Assembly: GCA_963989385.1 (NCBI GenBank)
Contig: OZ022505.1
Coordinates: forward strand, 54,005,737 to 54,069,736
DNA from: Ctena decussata
Lineage: Eukaryota > Mollusca > Bivalvia > Lucinida > Lucinidae
Length of the DNA: 64,000 nt
Reading direction: 5' to 3'
Shown piece after piece: positions 51,623-64,000 of this stretch. A model generated the notes under the pieces. The model was not told the DNA's origin, ran no database searches, and worked only from the letters and a program-made list of their open reading frames with translations. Each line of letters begins with the position of its first letter. The stretch's first letter is position 1. Both the position numbers and the translations under genes were made by a program.

Positions 51623-53724
51623 CCCAGCAGGCACATGACGTCTAAATGACGTCGTATTGACGTCTGGATGACGTCTGGATGACGTCGTATTGGCGGCAAT
51701 GCGGCATGGGTGTCTTGTAATGATGTTCAAACAAGTCGCATTGTTTTGATATACTACCCTCTGTAGTGGGACACCTTAAAATTATTGTAATTATTCTAAA
51801 ATTTGTACAGGTACTATCCGACAAGTCTGGACACACGTGTTTTGTGTATGACATCATCTGGTAGATGGTGAACAAAGCTTGGCAGTCTAGCTAGAGAGAA
51901 TAGCTGAAAAAATACCAGTTTTCGCGTGATAAATGCAACATTTCGGTGCGAAAAATTCCCACTGTTTGCAACAAGGTAGCTTTACACTAAATATTTATAA
52001 GGTGCGGGTCCGCCCCTTTGGGGGAGAAGGTTAGGTCCAGAGGAAAATTCATATGGAGCTTGTCATTGGTCAGATGGATTAAATTTATACTAAGGTTAGA
52101 AAAAAGGAGTCAAAATAAAATATTTGGAAGGGGTTTATAAATTTTTCCATCCATCCATGAGATATTTGTGGTTATTTTAGTGTGGGACCCCCTCCACAGA
52201 AAATATCAGATTTTTTTTACTGCGAATCTGTTGGTAAACAAACACATGACAGAATCATGGCTTCCGGAGCAGGGAAGCATGTCTTCTTTTTCCACTGAAA
52301 TTTAAAGTCCTAGAGTGGACTATATAAACAAAAGAGGTTTGGAAAAAAATGTATGTGTAGTTTATCAAGCAGGCCTTGAACTGTATGTAAAATATTTAGT
52401 GGTAAGCCACCACAAGGACTGTATGGACAATGGGAGATAACTCTATATCATAAATCATGGATAACGTGGAGCTCAGTAATACATTTTATGAAAACTATCT
52501 TCCCGGTAGGCACATGACATGGTGACGTCACATCGACGTCAGTACGGCGTCATTAGGATGCCATGTGCCAGTTGTTTTTTGCCTTGTCAAGGCTGATGCA
52601 AATTTCTGCTGGCTTTATATAGTGTTGTTAGCCAAAGTGTTGCTTACTACGCGAAGAAAACAAATTCCTTTTTTTCTAATATTCATGCGCATTCTTTAAG
52701 AGCCACACCCTCGGAAAAGGTCCTCATGCGACGAGAAGAATCAGCCCAGTCTGTGGTAACAATTACGCGTTCACTACATGCATAAACAATCTTGAGCATC
52801 ATACACTGGAGCACCGTAAAGTGTGCGAAAAGAAATGACACTAATCGGACTGCTTTTCGCTTTTACCAATATGGTATGAAACACTTTTTTTCCTTGCGCA
52901 TACCTCGTGTCGTGATAAAACCAGTCTTATGTCATACGCAAAGCAGCGTGTCCAGAGACTAGACATGCACAATCAGAACAGGGTAGACTACACATGATCA
53001 TAGACATATCTTAGTATCTCCTGATTGTGTTTACGTACATATTTCGCTGTAAACATTATTGGCTGAAACACATTTTTCCTTGCGCGGACCATTTGATTCG
53101 TGTCGTGATAAAATCAGACTTATGGTATATGCAAAACATCTATGTCCGGACCAGACTGTGCACTAGCACAATCAGGACAAGTCAAGCGCAATAAGTATTC
53201 CTTCTGGGAATCAAACGGTGAACTGCGCGAACTCTTACAGACTACGCAGTTGCATAGACTTCTCTTGGTACCCACTGTTTGCGTATAGTGTCAAACATAT
53301 TTGCCCGGACAAGGCTCATAACGTTCGACACAAGAGATGAACATGAAATGCACGTGCAAATGATGTAACCTATGAGCTGCAAGATTATTAAAAATTTACC
53401 GCAGTGATCCTAAACTTTTGGATAGATGTATCTGAGAAACAACTTCAGACTCAGATCAAGATGTGCAATGCGTCATATCCTATCAGTATTTTTGACACAT
53501 TGTCAGCTAATATAAGCATCTGTTCAAATTTTAGAATAATTACACAAATTTTATGGTGTCACAAATAGAAAGGGTAAATTAAAACGATGCAAATTGTTTG
53601 AACATCATTACAAGACACCCAGCAGGAGCATGACGTCACAATGACGTCGAATGGCGTCGATGCGACGTCGCCATGGCACACCGACGTCAATACGAGGTCA
53701 TTCCGACGTCATGTGCCTGCTGGG
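51623..53724. mobile_element. ~2.1-kb inverted-end element (first copy right of B array)
   Basis: Same element. An extra T in the run near 52888 destroys the short antisense ORF found in most other copies, which supports a non-coding interior. Confidence 0.65.
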
Positions 53725-54851
53725 CAGTAAAGTATTTCCCAGCTGGCACATGACGTCGGAATTACGTTGATGCGGCGTTATCAGGTTGTGTCGACGCCGA
53801 CACGACGTCATTCCGACGTCATGTGTCTGCTGGGCAGGGAAGTATTTCCCAGCGGGCACATGACGTCGGAATAACGTTGATGCGGCGTCATCAGGTTGCG
53901 TCGAGGTCAATGCGACGTCATGATGACGTCGTCAATGTGACGTCATCATGACGTCGTGTGCCTGCTGGGTAGTATGTATCAATGTGAAGATCCGATCCGT
54001 CTCTTAGGGCTTTCTATTTAATAGATAAATGTTTATCTGAATCATAAAAAAGCCATGGAATTTGAATGTCCACAGTCACAACTAAGTTTTCTAGGTCCAC
54101 GTTTCATTTGCGTCGAGTTTCAGACGAAGGAAAAACTTCAATAGGTGAAAGAAATGATGCCAAAATCTGTACATATTGCAAAACTTGATAAATTCTGCAT
54201 TTCGACCATACACAACTATAATTGACGAGTACAAATGTCATAACTGCCTTTTTATTTATTTATTTATTTTATTTGTTTTAACTATTGCAGAACTTTAATG
54301 TACGGAAACAAAGATGTCTCTGCGTGTTTGTTTTACTACCCAAATATAAGTATGTGCTACATAGAAATTTTTGCATTCCTTTATTATCCTAACGGGTCAC
54401 CAGGGTTCAGCTCCCATAATGTGCAGCTACTATGATGCCTGTGTGGGTTTCATCTGTTTGTGCGACTCCACTTTGGTCGAATGCGCTTAAACAGGCGCAC
54501 ATTCTGCTACCTTGTACCCATGCCCTGTGCTTGCACAGACCGCAGTAAACCGTATCCAGGAGGCAGTAGGCAGGCAGCAACACTCACTGGACAGTAAATA
54601 GTATACAGAAAAACGCGAACAGTATGCACTTTTTTCAGCTTGCTCCAAAACGAAGAGTGAGTAGACAGTGCCCAGTAGACGGTAAACGGTAGAATATATC
54701 AAAGGTCTTTAACGTTGGCAGAAACCTATTTTCCTTCGCACAGCTTAGAAATACATGAATAATCATAGTAGAGTTTAAAAAAAAAAAGAAAAAAAAACTA
54801 TCAAAGAAAAAGAAATAAAACTAGAAAAAAAATAAACAAAAGCAGTTAAAA

Positions 54852-54969
54852 GTCTACAGCACCCGGTATTCCCAGGCGGTCACCCATCCAAGTACTAACC
54901 GGGCTCGACGTTGCTTAACTTCGGTGATCGGACGAGAACCGGTGTTTTCAACGTGATATGGCCGTAGAC
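54852..54969 (-). rRNA. 5S ribosomal RNA gene, copy 6
   Basis: Full-length gene identical in form to copy 1, with G at nt 64. The TATA-like box is at 54992-54997 and the TTTT terminator adjoins. It is the first intact copy after the B array. Confidence 0.98.
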
Positions 54970-55749
54970 AACAAAGTGCCGATTTTTAACATTTATAAAG
55001 TTTACATATTGGAAAACGCAAGTTCCATTCAGACAGATTTTCTAGTTCTGTTCATTTATTTATTTTTTCTGGCTCGAGACCACGACCAATTTTTAAAGAT
55101 AATCCATACTTTATAGTTTTTTTTTCATCCGTCTATGAAACTTTTTCACAACATTCCTAACAGCTGATGCTCTCCTTTCTTCAATGATGTGAGACATGAC
55201 AGACTAGCATCGACGTTATTGCGACGTCACTGCGACGTCATGTGTCCGCTGGGTAAGGACACCTATATGAACCTATATAAAGAGTGTGATTCTGTTCCTC
55301 CAGTTACCCCTTGTGATAGGATTCTGAACTAATTATATTACATTTTCAAGAAGCTTATACAAGACTCTTTTCAGTTTGCCGTAACAACCAGAATATTTAT
55401 TCCTACCCAGCGGGCACATGACGTCGAAATGACGTCATAATGACGTCGATGCGACGTCACAACGTCTTATCGACGTCAGTACGACGTCGTTTCAACGTCA
55501 TGTGCCTGCTGGGTAGTGGCAATCTTGGAGACCAGTTAACCAGGGAACTATTTGCGTGCAGTAAATCTTGAAGGTGTTCACCACCAATCGAGGAAACAAC
55601 GTTGGAATGATTCGCATTTCAGAACGGAAAGCTCATACTACCCAGCAGGAACATGACGTCATGATTCCGTCGCATTGACGTTGCCAAAACCTGATGACGT
55701 CACACCGACGTTATTATGAGGTCATGTGACGCTCGGAAAATCTTTATTG

Positions 55750-57834
55750 CCCAGCAGGCACATGACGTCTAAATGACGTCGTATTGACGTCTGGATGACG
55801 TCTGGATGACGTCGTATTGGCGGCAATGCGGCATGGGTGTCTTGTAATGATGTTCAAACAAGTCGCATTGTTTTGATATACTACCCTCTGTAGTGGGACA
55901 CCTTAAAATTATTGTAATTATTCTAAAATTTGTACAGGTACTATCCGACAAGTCTGGACACACGTGTTTTGTGTATGACATCATCTGGTAGATGGTGAAC
56001 AAAGCTTGGCAGTCTAGCTAGAGAGAATAGCTGAAAAAATACCAGTTTTCGCGTGATAAATGCAACATTTCGGTGCGAAAAATTCCCACTGTTTGCAACA
56101 AGGTAGCTTTACACTAAATATTTATAAGGTGCGGGTCCGCCCCTTTGGGGGAGAAGGTTAGGTCCAGAGGAAAATTCATATGGAGCTTGTCATTGGTCAG
56201 ATGGATTAAATTTATACTAAGGTTAGAAAAAAGGAGTCAAAATAAAATATTTGGAAGGGGTTTATAAATTTTTCCATTCATCCATGAGATATTTGTGGTT
56301 ATTTTAGTGTGGGACCCCCTCCACAGAAAATATCAGATTTTTTTTACTGCGAATCTGTTGGTAAACAAACACATGACAGAATCATGGCTTCCGGAGCAGG
56401 GAAGCATGTCTTCTTTTTCCACTGAAATTTAAAGTCCTAGAGTGGACTATATAAACAAAAGAGGTTTGGAAAAAAAATGTATGTGTAGTTTATCAAGCAG
56501 GCCTTGAACTGTATGTAAAATATTTAGTGGTAAGCCACCACAAGGACTGTATGGACAATGGGAGATAACTCTATATCATAAATCATGGATAACGTGGAGC
56601 TCAGTAATACATTTTATGAAAACTATGACATGGTGACGTCACATCGACGTCAGTACGGCGTCATTAGGATGCCATGTGCCAGTTGTTTTTTGCCTTGTCA
56701 AGGCTGATGCAAATTTCTGCTGGCTTTATATAGTGTTGTTAGCCAAAGTGTTGCTTACTACGCGAAGAAAACAAATTCCTTTTTTTCTAATATTCATGCG
56801 CATTCTTTAAGAGCCACACCCTCGGAAAAGGGCCTCATGCGACGAGAAGAATCAGCCCAGTCTGTGGTAACAATTACGCGTTCACTACATGCATAAACAA
56901 TCTTGAGCATCATACACTGGAGCACCGTAAAGTGTGCGAAAAGAAATGACACTAATCGGACTGCTTTTCGCTTTTACCAATATGGTATGAAACACTTTTT
57001 TCCTTGCGCATACCTCGTGTCGTGATAAAACCAGTCTTATGTCATACGCAAAGCAGCGTGTCCAGAGACTAGACATGCACAATCAGAACAGGGTAGACTA
57101 CACATGATCATAGACATATCTTAGTATCTCCTGATTGTGTTTACGTACATATTTCGCTGTAAACATTATTGGCTGAAACACATTTTTCCTTGCGCGGACC
57201 ATTTGATTCGTGTCGTGATAAAATCAGACTTATGGTATATGCAAAACATCTATGTCCGGACCAGACTGTGCACTAGCACAATCAGGACAAGTCAAGCGCA
57301 ATAAGTATTCCTTCTGGGAATCAAACGGTGAACTGCGCGAACTCTTACAGACTACGCAGTTGCATAGACTTCTCTTGGTACCCACTGTTTGCGTATAGTG
57401 TCAAACATATTTGCCCGGACAAGGCTCATAACGTTCGACACAAGAGATGAACATAAAATGCACGTGCAAATGATGTAACCTATGAGCTGCAAGATTATTA
57501 AAAATTTACCGCAGTGATCCTAAACTTTTGGATAGATGTATCTGAGAAACAACTTCAGACTCAGATCAAGATGTGCAATGCGTCATATCCTATCAGTATT
57601 TTTGACACATTGTCAGCTAATATAAGCATCTGTTCAAATTTTAGAATAATTACACAAATTTTATGGTGTCACAAATAGAAAGGGTAAATTAAAACGATGC
57701 AAATTGTTTGAACATCATTACAAGACACCCAGCAGGAGCATGACGTCACAATGACGTCGAATGGCGTCGATGCGACGTCGCCATGGCACACCGACGTCAA
57801 TACGAGGTCATTCCGACGTCATGTGCCTGCTGGG
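55750..57834. mobile_element. ~2.1-kb inverted-end element with internal 17-bp deletion
   Basis: Same element. The deletion near 56626 removes part of the small internal TGACGTC palindrome. Confidence 0.65.
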
Positions 57835-58961
57835 CAGTAAAGTATTTCCCAGCTGGCACATGACGTCGGAATTACGTTGATGCGGCGTTATCAGGTTGTG
57901 TCGACGCCGACACGACGTCATTCCGACGTCATGTGTCTGCTGGGCAGGGAAGTATTTCCCAGCGGGCACATGACGTCGGAATAACGTTGATGCGGCGTCA
58001 TCAGGTTGCGTCGAGGTCAATGCGACGTCATGATGATGTCGTCAATGTGACGTCATCATGACGTCGTGTGCCTGCTGGGTAGTATGTATCAATGTGAAGA
58101 TCCGATCCGTCTCTTAGGGCTTTCTATTTAATAGATAAATGTTTATCTGAATCATAAAAAAGCCATGGAATTTGAATGTCCACAGTCACAACTAAGTTTT
58201 CTAGGTCCACGTTTCATTTGCGTCGAGTTTCAGACGAAGGAAAAACTTCAATAGGTGAAAGAAATGATGCCAAAATCTGTACATATTGCAAAACTTGATA
58301 AATTCTGCATTTCGACCATACACAACTATAATTGACGAGTACAAATGTCATAACTGCCTTTTTATTTATTTATTTATTTTATTTGTTTTAACTATTGCAG
58401 AACTTTAATGTACGGAAACAAAGATGTCTCTGCGTGTTTGTTTTACTACCCAAATATAAGTATGTGCTACATAGAAATTTTTGCATTCCTTTATTATCCT
58501 AACGGGTCACCAGGGTTCAGCTCCCATAATGTGCAGCTACTATGATGCCTGTGTGGGTTTCATCTGTTTGTGCGACTCCACTTTGGTCGAATGCGCTTAA
58601 ACAGGCGCACATTCTGCTACCTTGTACCCATGCCCTGTGCTTGCACAGACCGCAGTAAACCGTATCCAGGAGGCAGTAGGCAGGCAGCAACACTCACTGG
58701 ACAGTAAATAGTATACAGAAAAACGCGAACAGTATGCACTTTTTTCAGCTTGCTCCAAAACGAAGAGTGAGTAGACAGTGCCCAGTAGACGGTAAACGGT
58801 AGAATATATCAAAGGTCTTTAACGTTGGCAGAAACCTATTTTCCTTCGCACAGCTTAGAAATACATGTATAATCATAGTAGAGTTTAAAAAAAAAAAGAA
58901 AAAAAAACTATCAAAGAAAAAGAAATAAAACTAGAAAAAAAATAAACAAAAGCAGTTAAAA

Positions 58962-59079
58962 GTCTACAGCACCCGGTATTCCCAGGCGGTCACCCATCCA
59001 AGTACTAACCGGGCTCGACGTTGCTTAACTTCGGTGATCGGACGAGAACCGGTGTTTTCAACGTGATATGGCCGTAGAC
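58962..59079 (-). rRNA. 5S ribosomal RNA gene, copy 7
   Basis: Full-length gene with G at nt 64, TATA-like box at 59102-59107 and TTTT terminator. No lesion seen. Confidence 0.98.
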
Positions 59080-59860
59080 AACAAAGTGCCGATTTTTAAC
59101 ATTTATAAAGTTTACATATTGGAAAACGCAAGTTCCATTCAGACAGATTTTCTAGTTCTGTTCATTTATTTATTTTTTCTGGCTCGAGACCACGACCAAT
59201 TTTTAAAGATAGTCCATACTTTATAGTTTTTTTTTTCATCCGTCTATGAAACTTTTTCACAACATTCCTAACAGCTGATGCTCTCCTTTTTTCAATGATG
59301 TGAGACATGACAGACTAGCATCGACGTTATTGCGACGTCACTGCGACGTCATGTGTCCGCTGGGTAAGGACACCTATATGAACCTATATAAAGAGTGTGA
59401 TTCTGTTCCTCCAGTTACCCCTTGTGATAGGATTCTGAACTAATTATATTACATTTTCAAGAAGCTTATACAAGACTCTTTTCAGTTTGCCGTAACAACC
59501 AGAATATTTATTCCTACCCAGCGGGCACATGACGTCGAAATGACGTCATAATGACGTCGATGCGACGTCACAACGTCTTATCGACGTCAGTACGACGTCG
59601 TTTCAACGTCATGTGCCTGCTGGGTAGTGGCAATCTTGGAGACCAGTTAACCAGGGAACTATTTGCGTGCAGTAAATCTTGAAGGTGTTCACCACCAATC
59701 GAGGAAACAACGTTGGAATGATTCGCATTTCAGAACGGAAAGCTCATACTACCCAGCAGGAACATGACGTCATGATTCCGTCGCATTGACGTTGCCAAAA
59801 CCTGATGACGTCACACCGACGTTATTATGAGGTCATGTGACGCTCGGAAAATCTTTATTG

Positions 59861-61972
59861 CCCAGCAGGCACATGACGTCTAAATGACGTCGTATTGACG
59901 TCTGGATGACGTCTGGATGACGTCGTATTGGCGGCAATGCGGCATGGGTGTCTTGTAATGATGTTCAAACAAGTCGCATTGTTTTGATATACTACCCTCT
60001 GTAGTGGGACACCTTAAAATTATTGTAATTATTCTAAAATTTGTACAGGTACTATCCGACAAGTCTGGACACACGTGTTTTGTGTATGACATCATCTGGT
60101 AGATGGTGAACAAAGCTTGGCAGTCTAGCTAGAGAGAATAGCTGAAAAAATACCAGTTTTCGCGTGATAAATGCAACATTTCGGTGCGAAAAATTCCCAC
60201 TGTTTGCAACAAGGTAGCTTTACACTAAATATTTATAAGGTGCGGGTCCGCCCCTTTGGGGGAGAAGGTTAGGTCCAGAGGAAAATTCATATGGAGCTTG
60301 TCATTGGTCAGATGGATTAAGTTTATACTAAGGTTAGAAAAAAGGAGTCAAAATAAAATATTTGGAAGGGGTTTATAAATTTTTCCATCCATCCATGAGA
60401 TATTTGTGGTTATTTTAGTGTGGGACCCCCTCCACAGAAAATATCAGATTTTTTTTACTGCGAAAATGTTGGTAAACAAACACATGACAGAATCATGGCT
60501 TCCGGAGCAGGGAAGCATGTCTTCTTTTTCCACTGAAATTTAAAGTCCTAGAGTGGACTATATAAACAAAAGAGGTTTGGAAAAAAATGTATGTGTAGTT
60601 TATCAAGCAGGCCTTGAACTGTATGTAAAATATTTAGTGGTAAGCCACCACAAGGACTGTATGGACAATGGGAGATAACTCTATATCATAAATCATGGAT
60701 AACGTGGAGCTCAGTAATACATTTTATGAAAACTATCTTCCCGGTAGGCACATGACATGGTGACGTCACATCGACGTCAGTACGGCGTCATTAGGATGCC
60801 ATGTGCCAGTTGTTTTTTGCCTTGTCAAGGCTGATGCAAATTTCTGCTGGCTTTATATAGTGTTGTTAGCCAAAGTGTTGCTTACTACGCGAAGAAAACA
60901 AATTCCTTTTTTTCTAATATTCATGCGCATTCTTTAAGAGCCACACCCTCGGAAAAGGGCCTCATGCGACGAGAAGAATCAGCCCAGTCTGTGGTAACAA
61001 TTACGCGTTCACTACATGCATAAACAATCTTGAGCATCATACACTGGAGCACCGTAAAGTGTGCGAAAAGAAATGACACTAATCGGACTGCTTTTCGCTT
61101 TTACCAATATGGTATGAAACACTTTTTTTCCTTGCGCATACCTCGTGTCGTGATAAAACCAGTCTTATGTCATACGCAAAGCAGCGTGTCCAGAGACTAG
61201 ACATGCACAATCAGAACAGGGTAGACTACACATGATCATAGACATATCTTAGTATCTCCTGATTGTGTTTACGTACATATTTCGCTGTAAACATTATTGG
61301 CTGAAACACATTTTTCCTTGCGCGGACCATTTGATTCGTGTCGTGATAAAATCAGACTTATGGTATATGCAAAACATCTATGTCCGGACCAGACTGTGCA
61401 CTAGCACAATCAGGACAAGTCAAGCGCAATAAGTATTCCTTCTGGGAATCAAACGGTGAACTGCGCGAACTCTTACAGACTACGCAGTTGCATAGACTTC
61501 TCTTGGTACCCACTGTTTGCGTATAGTGTCAAACATATTTGCCCGGACAAGGCTCATAACGTTCGACACAAGAGATGAACATAAAATGCACGTGCAAATG
61601 ATGTAACCTATGAGCTGCAAGATTATTAAAAATTTACCGCAGTGATCCTAAACTTTTGGATAGATGTATCTGAGAAACAACTTCAGACTCAGATCAAGAT
61701 GTGCAATGCGTCATATCCTATCAGTATTTTTGACACATTGTCAGCTAATATAAGCATCTGTTCAAATTTTAGAATAATTACACAAATTTTATGGTGTCAC
61801 AAATAGAAAGGGTAAATTAAAACGATGCAAATTGTTTGAACATCATTACAAGACACCCAGCAGGAGCATGACGTCACAATAACGTCGAATGGCGTCGATG
61901 CGACGTCGCCATGGCACACCGACGTCAATACGAGGTCATTCCGACGTCATGTGCCTGCTGGGCAGTAAAGTA
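59861..61972. mobile_element. ~2.1-kb inverted-end element
   Basis: Same element. It also carries the longer T-run (about 61124) that breaks the short antisense ORF. Confidence 0.65.
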
Positions 61973-63090
61973 TTTCCCAGCTGGCACATGACGTCGGAAT
62001 TACGTTGATGCGGCGTTATCAGGTTGTGTCGACGCCGACACGACGTCATTCCGACGTCATGTGTCTGCTGGGCAGGGAAGTATTTCCCAGCGGGCACATG
62101 ACGTCGGAATAACGTTGATGCGGCGTCATCAGGTTGCGTCGAGGTCAATGCGACGTCATGATGACGTCGTCAATGTGACGTCATCATGACGTCGTGTGCC
62201 TGCTGGGTAGTATGTATCAATGTGAAGATCCGATCCGTCTCTTAGGGCTTTCTATTTAATAGATAAATGTTTATCTGAATCATAAAAAAGCCATGGAATT
62301 TGAATGTCCACAGTCACAACTAAGTTTTCTAGGTCCACGTTTCATTTGCGTCGAGTTTCAGACGAAGGAAAAACTTCAATAGGTGAAAGAAATGATGCCA
62401 AAATCTGTACATATTGCAAAACTTGATAAATTCTGCATTTCGACCATACACAACTATAATTGACGAGTACAAATGTCATAACTGCCTTTTTATTTATTTA
62501 TTTATTTTATTTGTTTTAACTATTGCAGAACTTTAATGTACAGAAACAAAGATGTCTCTGCGTGTTTGTTTTACTACCCAAATATAAGTATGTGCTACAT
62601 AGAAATTTTTGCATTCCTTTATTATCCTAACGGGTCACCAGGGTTCAGCTCCCATAATGTGCAGCTACTATGATGCCTGTGTGGGTTTCATCTGTTTGTG
62701 CGACTCCACTTTGGTCGAATGCGCTTAAACAGGCGCACATTCTGCTACCTTGTACCCATGCCCTGTGCTTGCACAGACCGCAGTAAACCGTATCCAGGAG
62801 GCAGTAGGCAGGCAGCAACACTCACTGGACAGTAAATAGTATACAGAAAAACGCGAACAGTATGCACTTTTTTCAGCTTGCTCCAAAACGAAGAGTGAGT
62901 AGACAGTGCCCAGTAGACGGTAAACGGTAGAATATATCAAAGGTCTTTAACGTTGGCAGAAACCTATTTTCCTTCGCACAGCTTAGAAATACATGTATAA
63001 TCATAGTAGAGTTTAAAAAAAAAAAGAAAAAAAAAACTATCAAAGAAAAAGAAATGAAACTAGAAAAAAAATAAACAAAAGCAGTTAAAA

Positions 63091-63208
63091 GTCTACAGCA
63101 CCCGGTATTCCCAGGCGGTCACCCATCCAAGTACTAACCGGGCTCGACGTTGCTTAACTTCGGTGATCGGACGAGAACCGGTGTTTTCAACGTGATATGG
63201 CCGTAGAC
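63091..63208 (-). rRNA. 5S ribosomal RNA gene, copy 8
   Basis: Full-length gene with G at nt 64 and TATA-like box at 63231-63236. Its downstream A-rich tract has a private ATGAAAC where other units read ATAAAAC. No lesion in the gene. Confidence 0.98.
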
Positions 63209-63989
63209 AACAAAGTGCCGATTTTTAACATTTATAAAGTTTACATATTGGAAAACGCAAGTTCCATTCAGACAGATTTTCTAGTTCTGTTCATTTATTT
63301 ATTTTTTCTGGCTCGAGACCACGACCAATTTTTAAAGATAGTCCATACTTTATAGTTTTTTTTTTCATCCGTCTATGAAACTTTTTCACAACATTCCTAA
63401 CAGCTGATGCTCTCCTTTCTTCAATGATGTGAGACATGACAGACTAGCATCGACGTTATTGCGACGTCACTGCGACGTCATGTGTCCGCTGGGTAAGGAC
63501 ACCTATATGAACCTATATAAAGAATGTGATTCTGTTCCTCCAGTTACCCCTTGTGATAGGATTCTGAACTAATTATATTACATTTTCAAGAAGCTTATAC
63601 AAGACTCTTTTCAGTTTGCCGTAACAACCAGAATATTTATTCCTACCCAGCGGGCACATGACGTCGAAATGACGTCATAATGACGTCGATGCGACGTCAC
63701 AACGTCTTATCGACGTCAGAACGACGTCGTTTCAACGTCATGTGCCTGCTGGGTAGTGGCAATCTTGGAGACCAGTTAACCAGGGAACTATTTGCGTGCA
63801 GTAAATCTTTAAGGTGTTCACCACCAATCGAGGAAACAACGTTGGAATGATTCGCATTTCAGAACGGAAAGCTCATACTACCCAGCAGGAACATGACGTC
63901 ATGATTCCGTCGCATTGACGTTGCCAAAACCTGATGACGTCACACCGACGTTATTATGAGGTCATGTGACGCTCGGAAAATCTTTATTG

Positions 63990-64000
63990 CCCAGCAGGCA
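63990..64000. mobile_element. Left end of ~2.1-kb element, cut by window edge
   Basis: CCCAGCAGGCA, the first bases of the left arm, in the expected place in the unit. Confidence 0.5.

Larger units (their letters stand above)
54852..58961 (-). repeat. 5S rDNA unit 6 (4110 bp)
   Basis: Complete unit, the shortest here. About 17 bp (CTTCCCGGTAGGCACAT in other units) is missing near 56626, deleting the left end of the small palindromic element there. The deletion ends share only AT. Confidence 0.9.
58962..63090 (-). repeat. 5S rDNA unit 7 (4129 bp)
   Basis: Complete unit of common length. It shares CTCCTTTTTTC (about 59281) with the unit immediately right of the B array (about 51044), where the others read CTCCTTTCTTC. 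This is a small sign of relatedness between these two units. Confidence 0.88.
50748..64000 (-). repeat. Right part of 5S rDNA tandem array
   Basis: The same 5S array resumes in the same orientation and at the next base of the 5S gene after the B-array insertion. The distances between 5S 5' ends (50841, 54969, 59079, 63208) are 4128, 4110 and 4129 bp. The spacer contains the same elements in the same order as on the left. The window ends inside the spacer of the last unit, so the array continues beyond it. Confidence 0.95.

Noticed and set aside
1..64000. Bacterial or viral origin, operons, or defence systems
   Set aside because: Metazoan-type 5S genes, SINE-like and satellite DNA, and absence of long ORFs exclude a prokaryotic reading. 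No viral gene was seen.

Overview
This window is eukaryotic, entirely repetitive DNA, with no convincing protein-coding gene. It holds two interleaved tandem arrays. The outer one is a 5S ribosomal RNA gene array: one 118-bp 5S gene per ~4.11-4.13 kb unit, always on the minus strand. The 5S sequence, the GGGAGATAACT-type motif in the spacer, a SINE-like 3' tail and TGACCTTGA-rich satellite DNA together suggest a mollusc, probably a bivalve. That is a lineage guess from recognition, not a search result.

Layout. Positions 1-19568 carry 5S genes at 3060-3177, 7173-7290, 11301-11418 and 15415-15532, then the 3'-terminal 24 bp of a fifth. Positions 19569-50747 hold exactly seven head-to-tail copies of an unrelated 4454-bp repeat (unit B; copy 4 is 4455 bp). 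Positions 50748-64000 resume the same 5S gene at its next base (94 bp, 50748-50841) and continue with intact genes at 54852-54969, 58962-59079 and 63091-63208. With the 31,179-bp B array removed, the split gene is a perfect 118 bp (24 + 94) and its unit a normal 4128 bp, so the insertion lost nothing. The 8 bp ATTCCCAG occurs at both junctions and at every B-B boundary.

Inside each 5S unit is a ~2.1-kb non-autonomous element with complex ~190-205 bp inverted ends, plus several 60-120 bp palindromic elements. All are built from TGACGTC repeats, begin and end with CCCAGC(A/G)GGCACATG, and are often flanked by TA. The interior has no conserved ORF. Each 5S gene has a TATA-like box at -28, an internal control region and a T-run terminator followed by a T-rich tract.

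Inside each B unit are inverted 5S-like relics at the unit boundary and a promoter-like block (three CCAAT boxes, an AAGATGGCGGC motif, a GTAAGT donor). These are followed by two strong hairpins sharing a loop sequence (24-bp and 87-bp arms), a tRNA-related SINE-like segment, a seven-copy ~31-bp minisatellite, and a 160/320-bp satellite with TCAAGGTCA nuclear-receptor-type sites.

The simplest history (inference) is that circular B DNA, carrying a 5S-like relic, integrated by one crossover within a 5S gene, either as a multimer or as a monomer that later amplified. The right junction keeps 5S nt 1-102 with promoter and internal control region, so it may produce a chimeric Pol III transcript.
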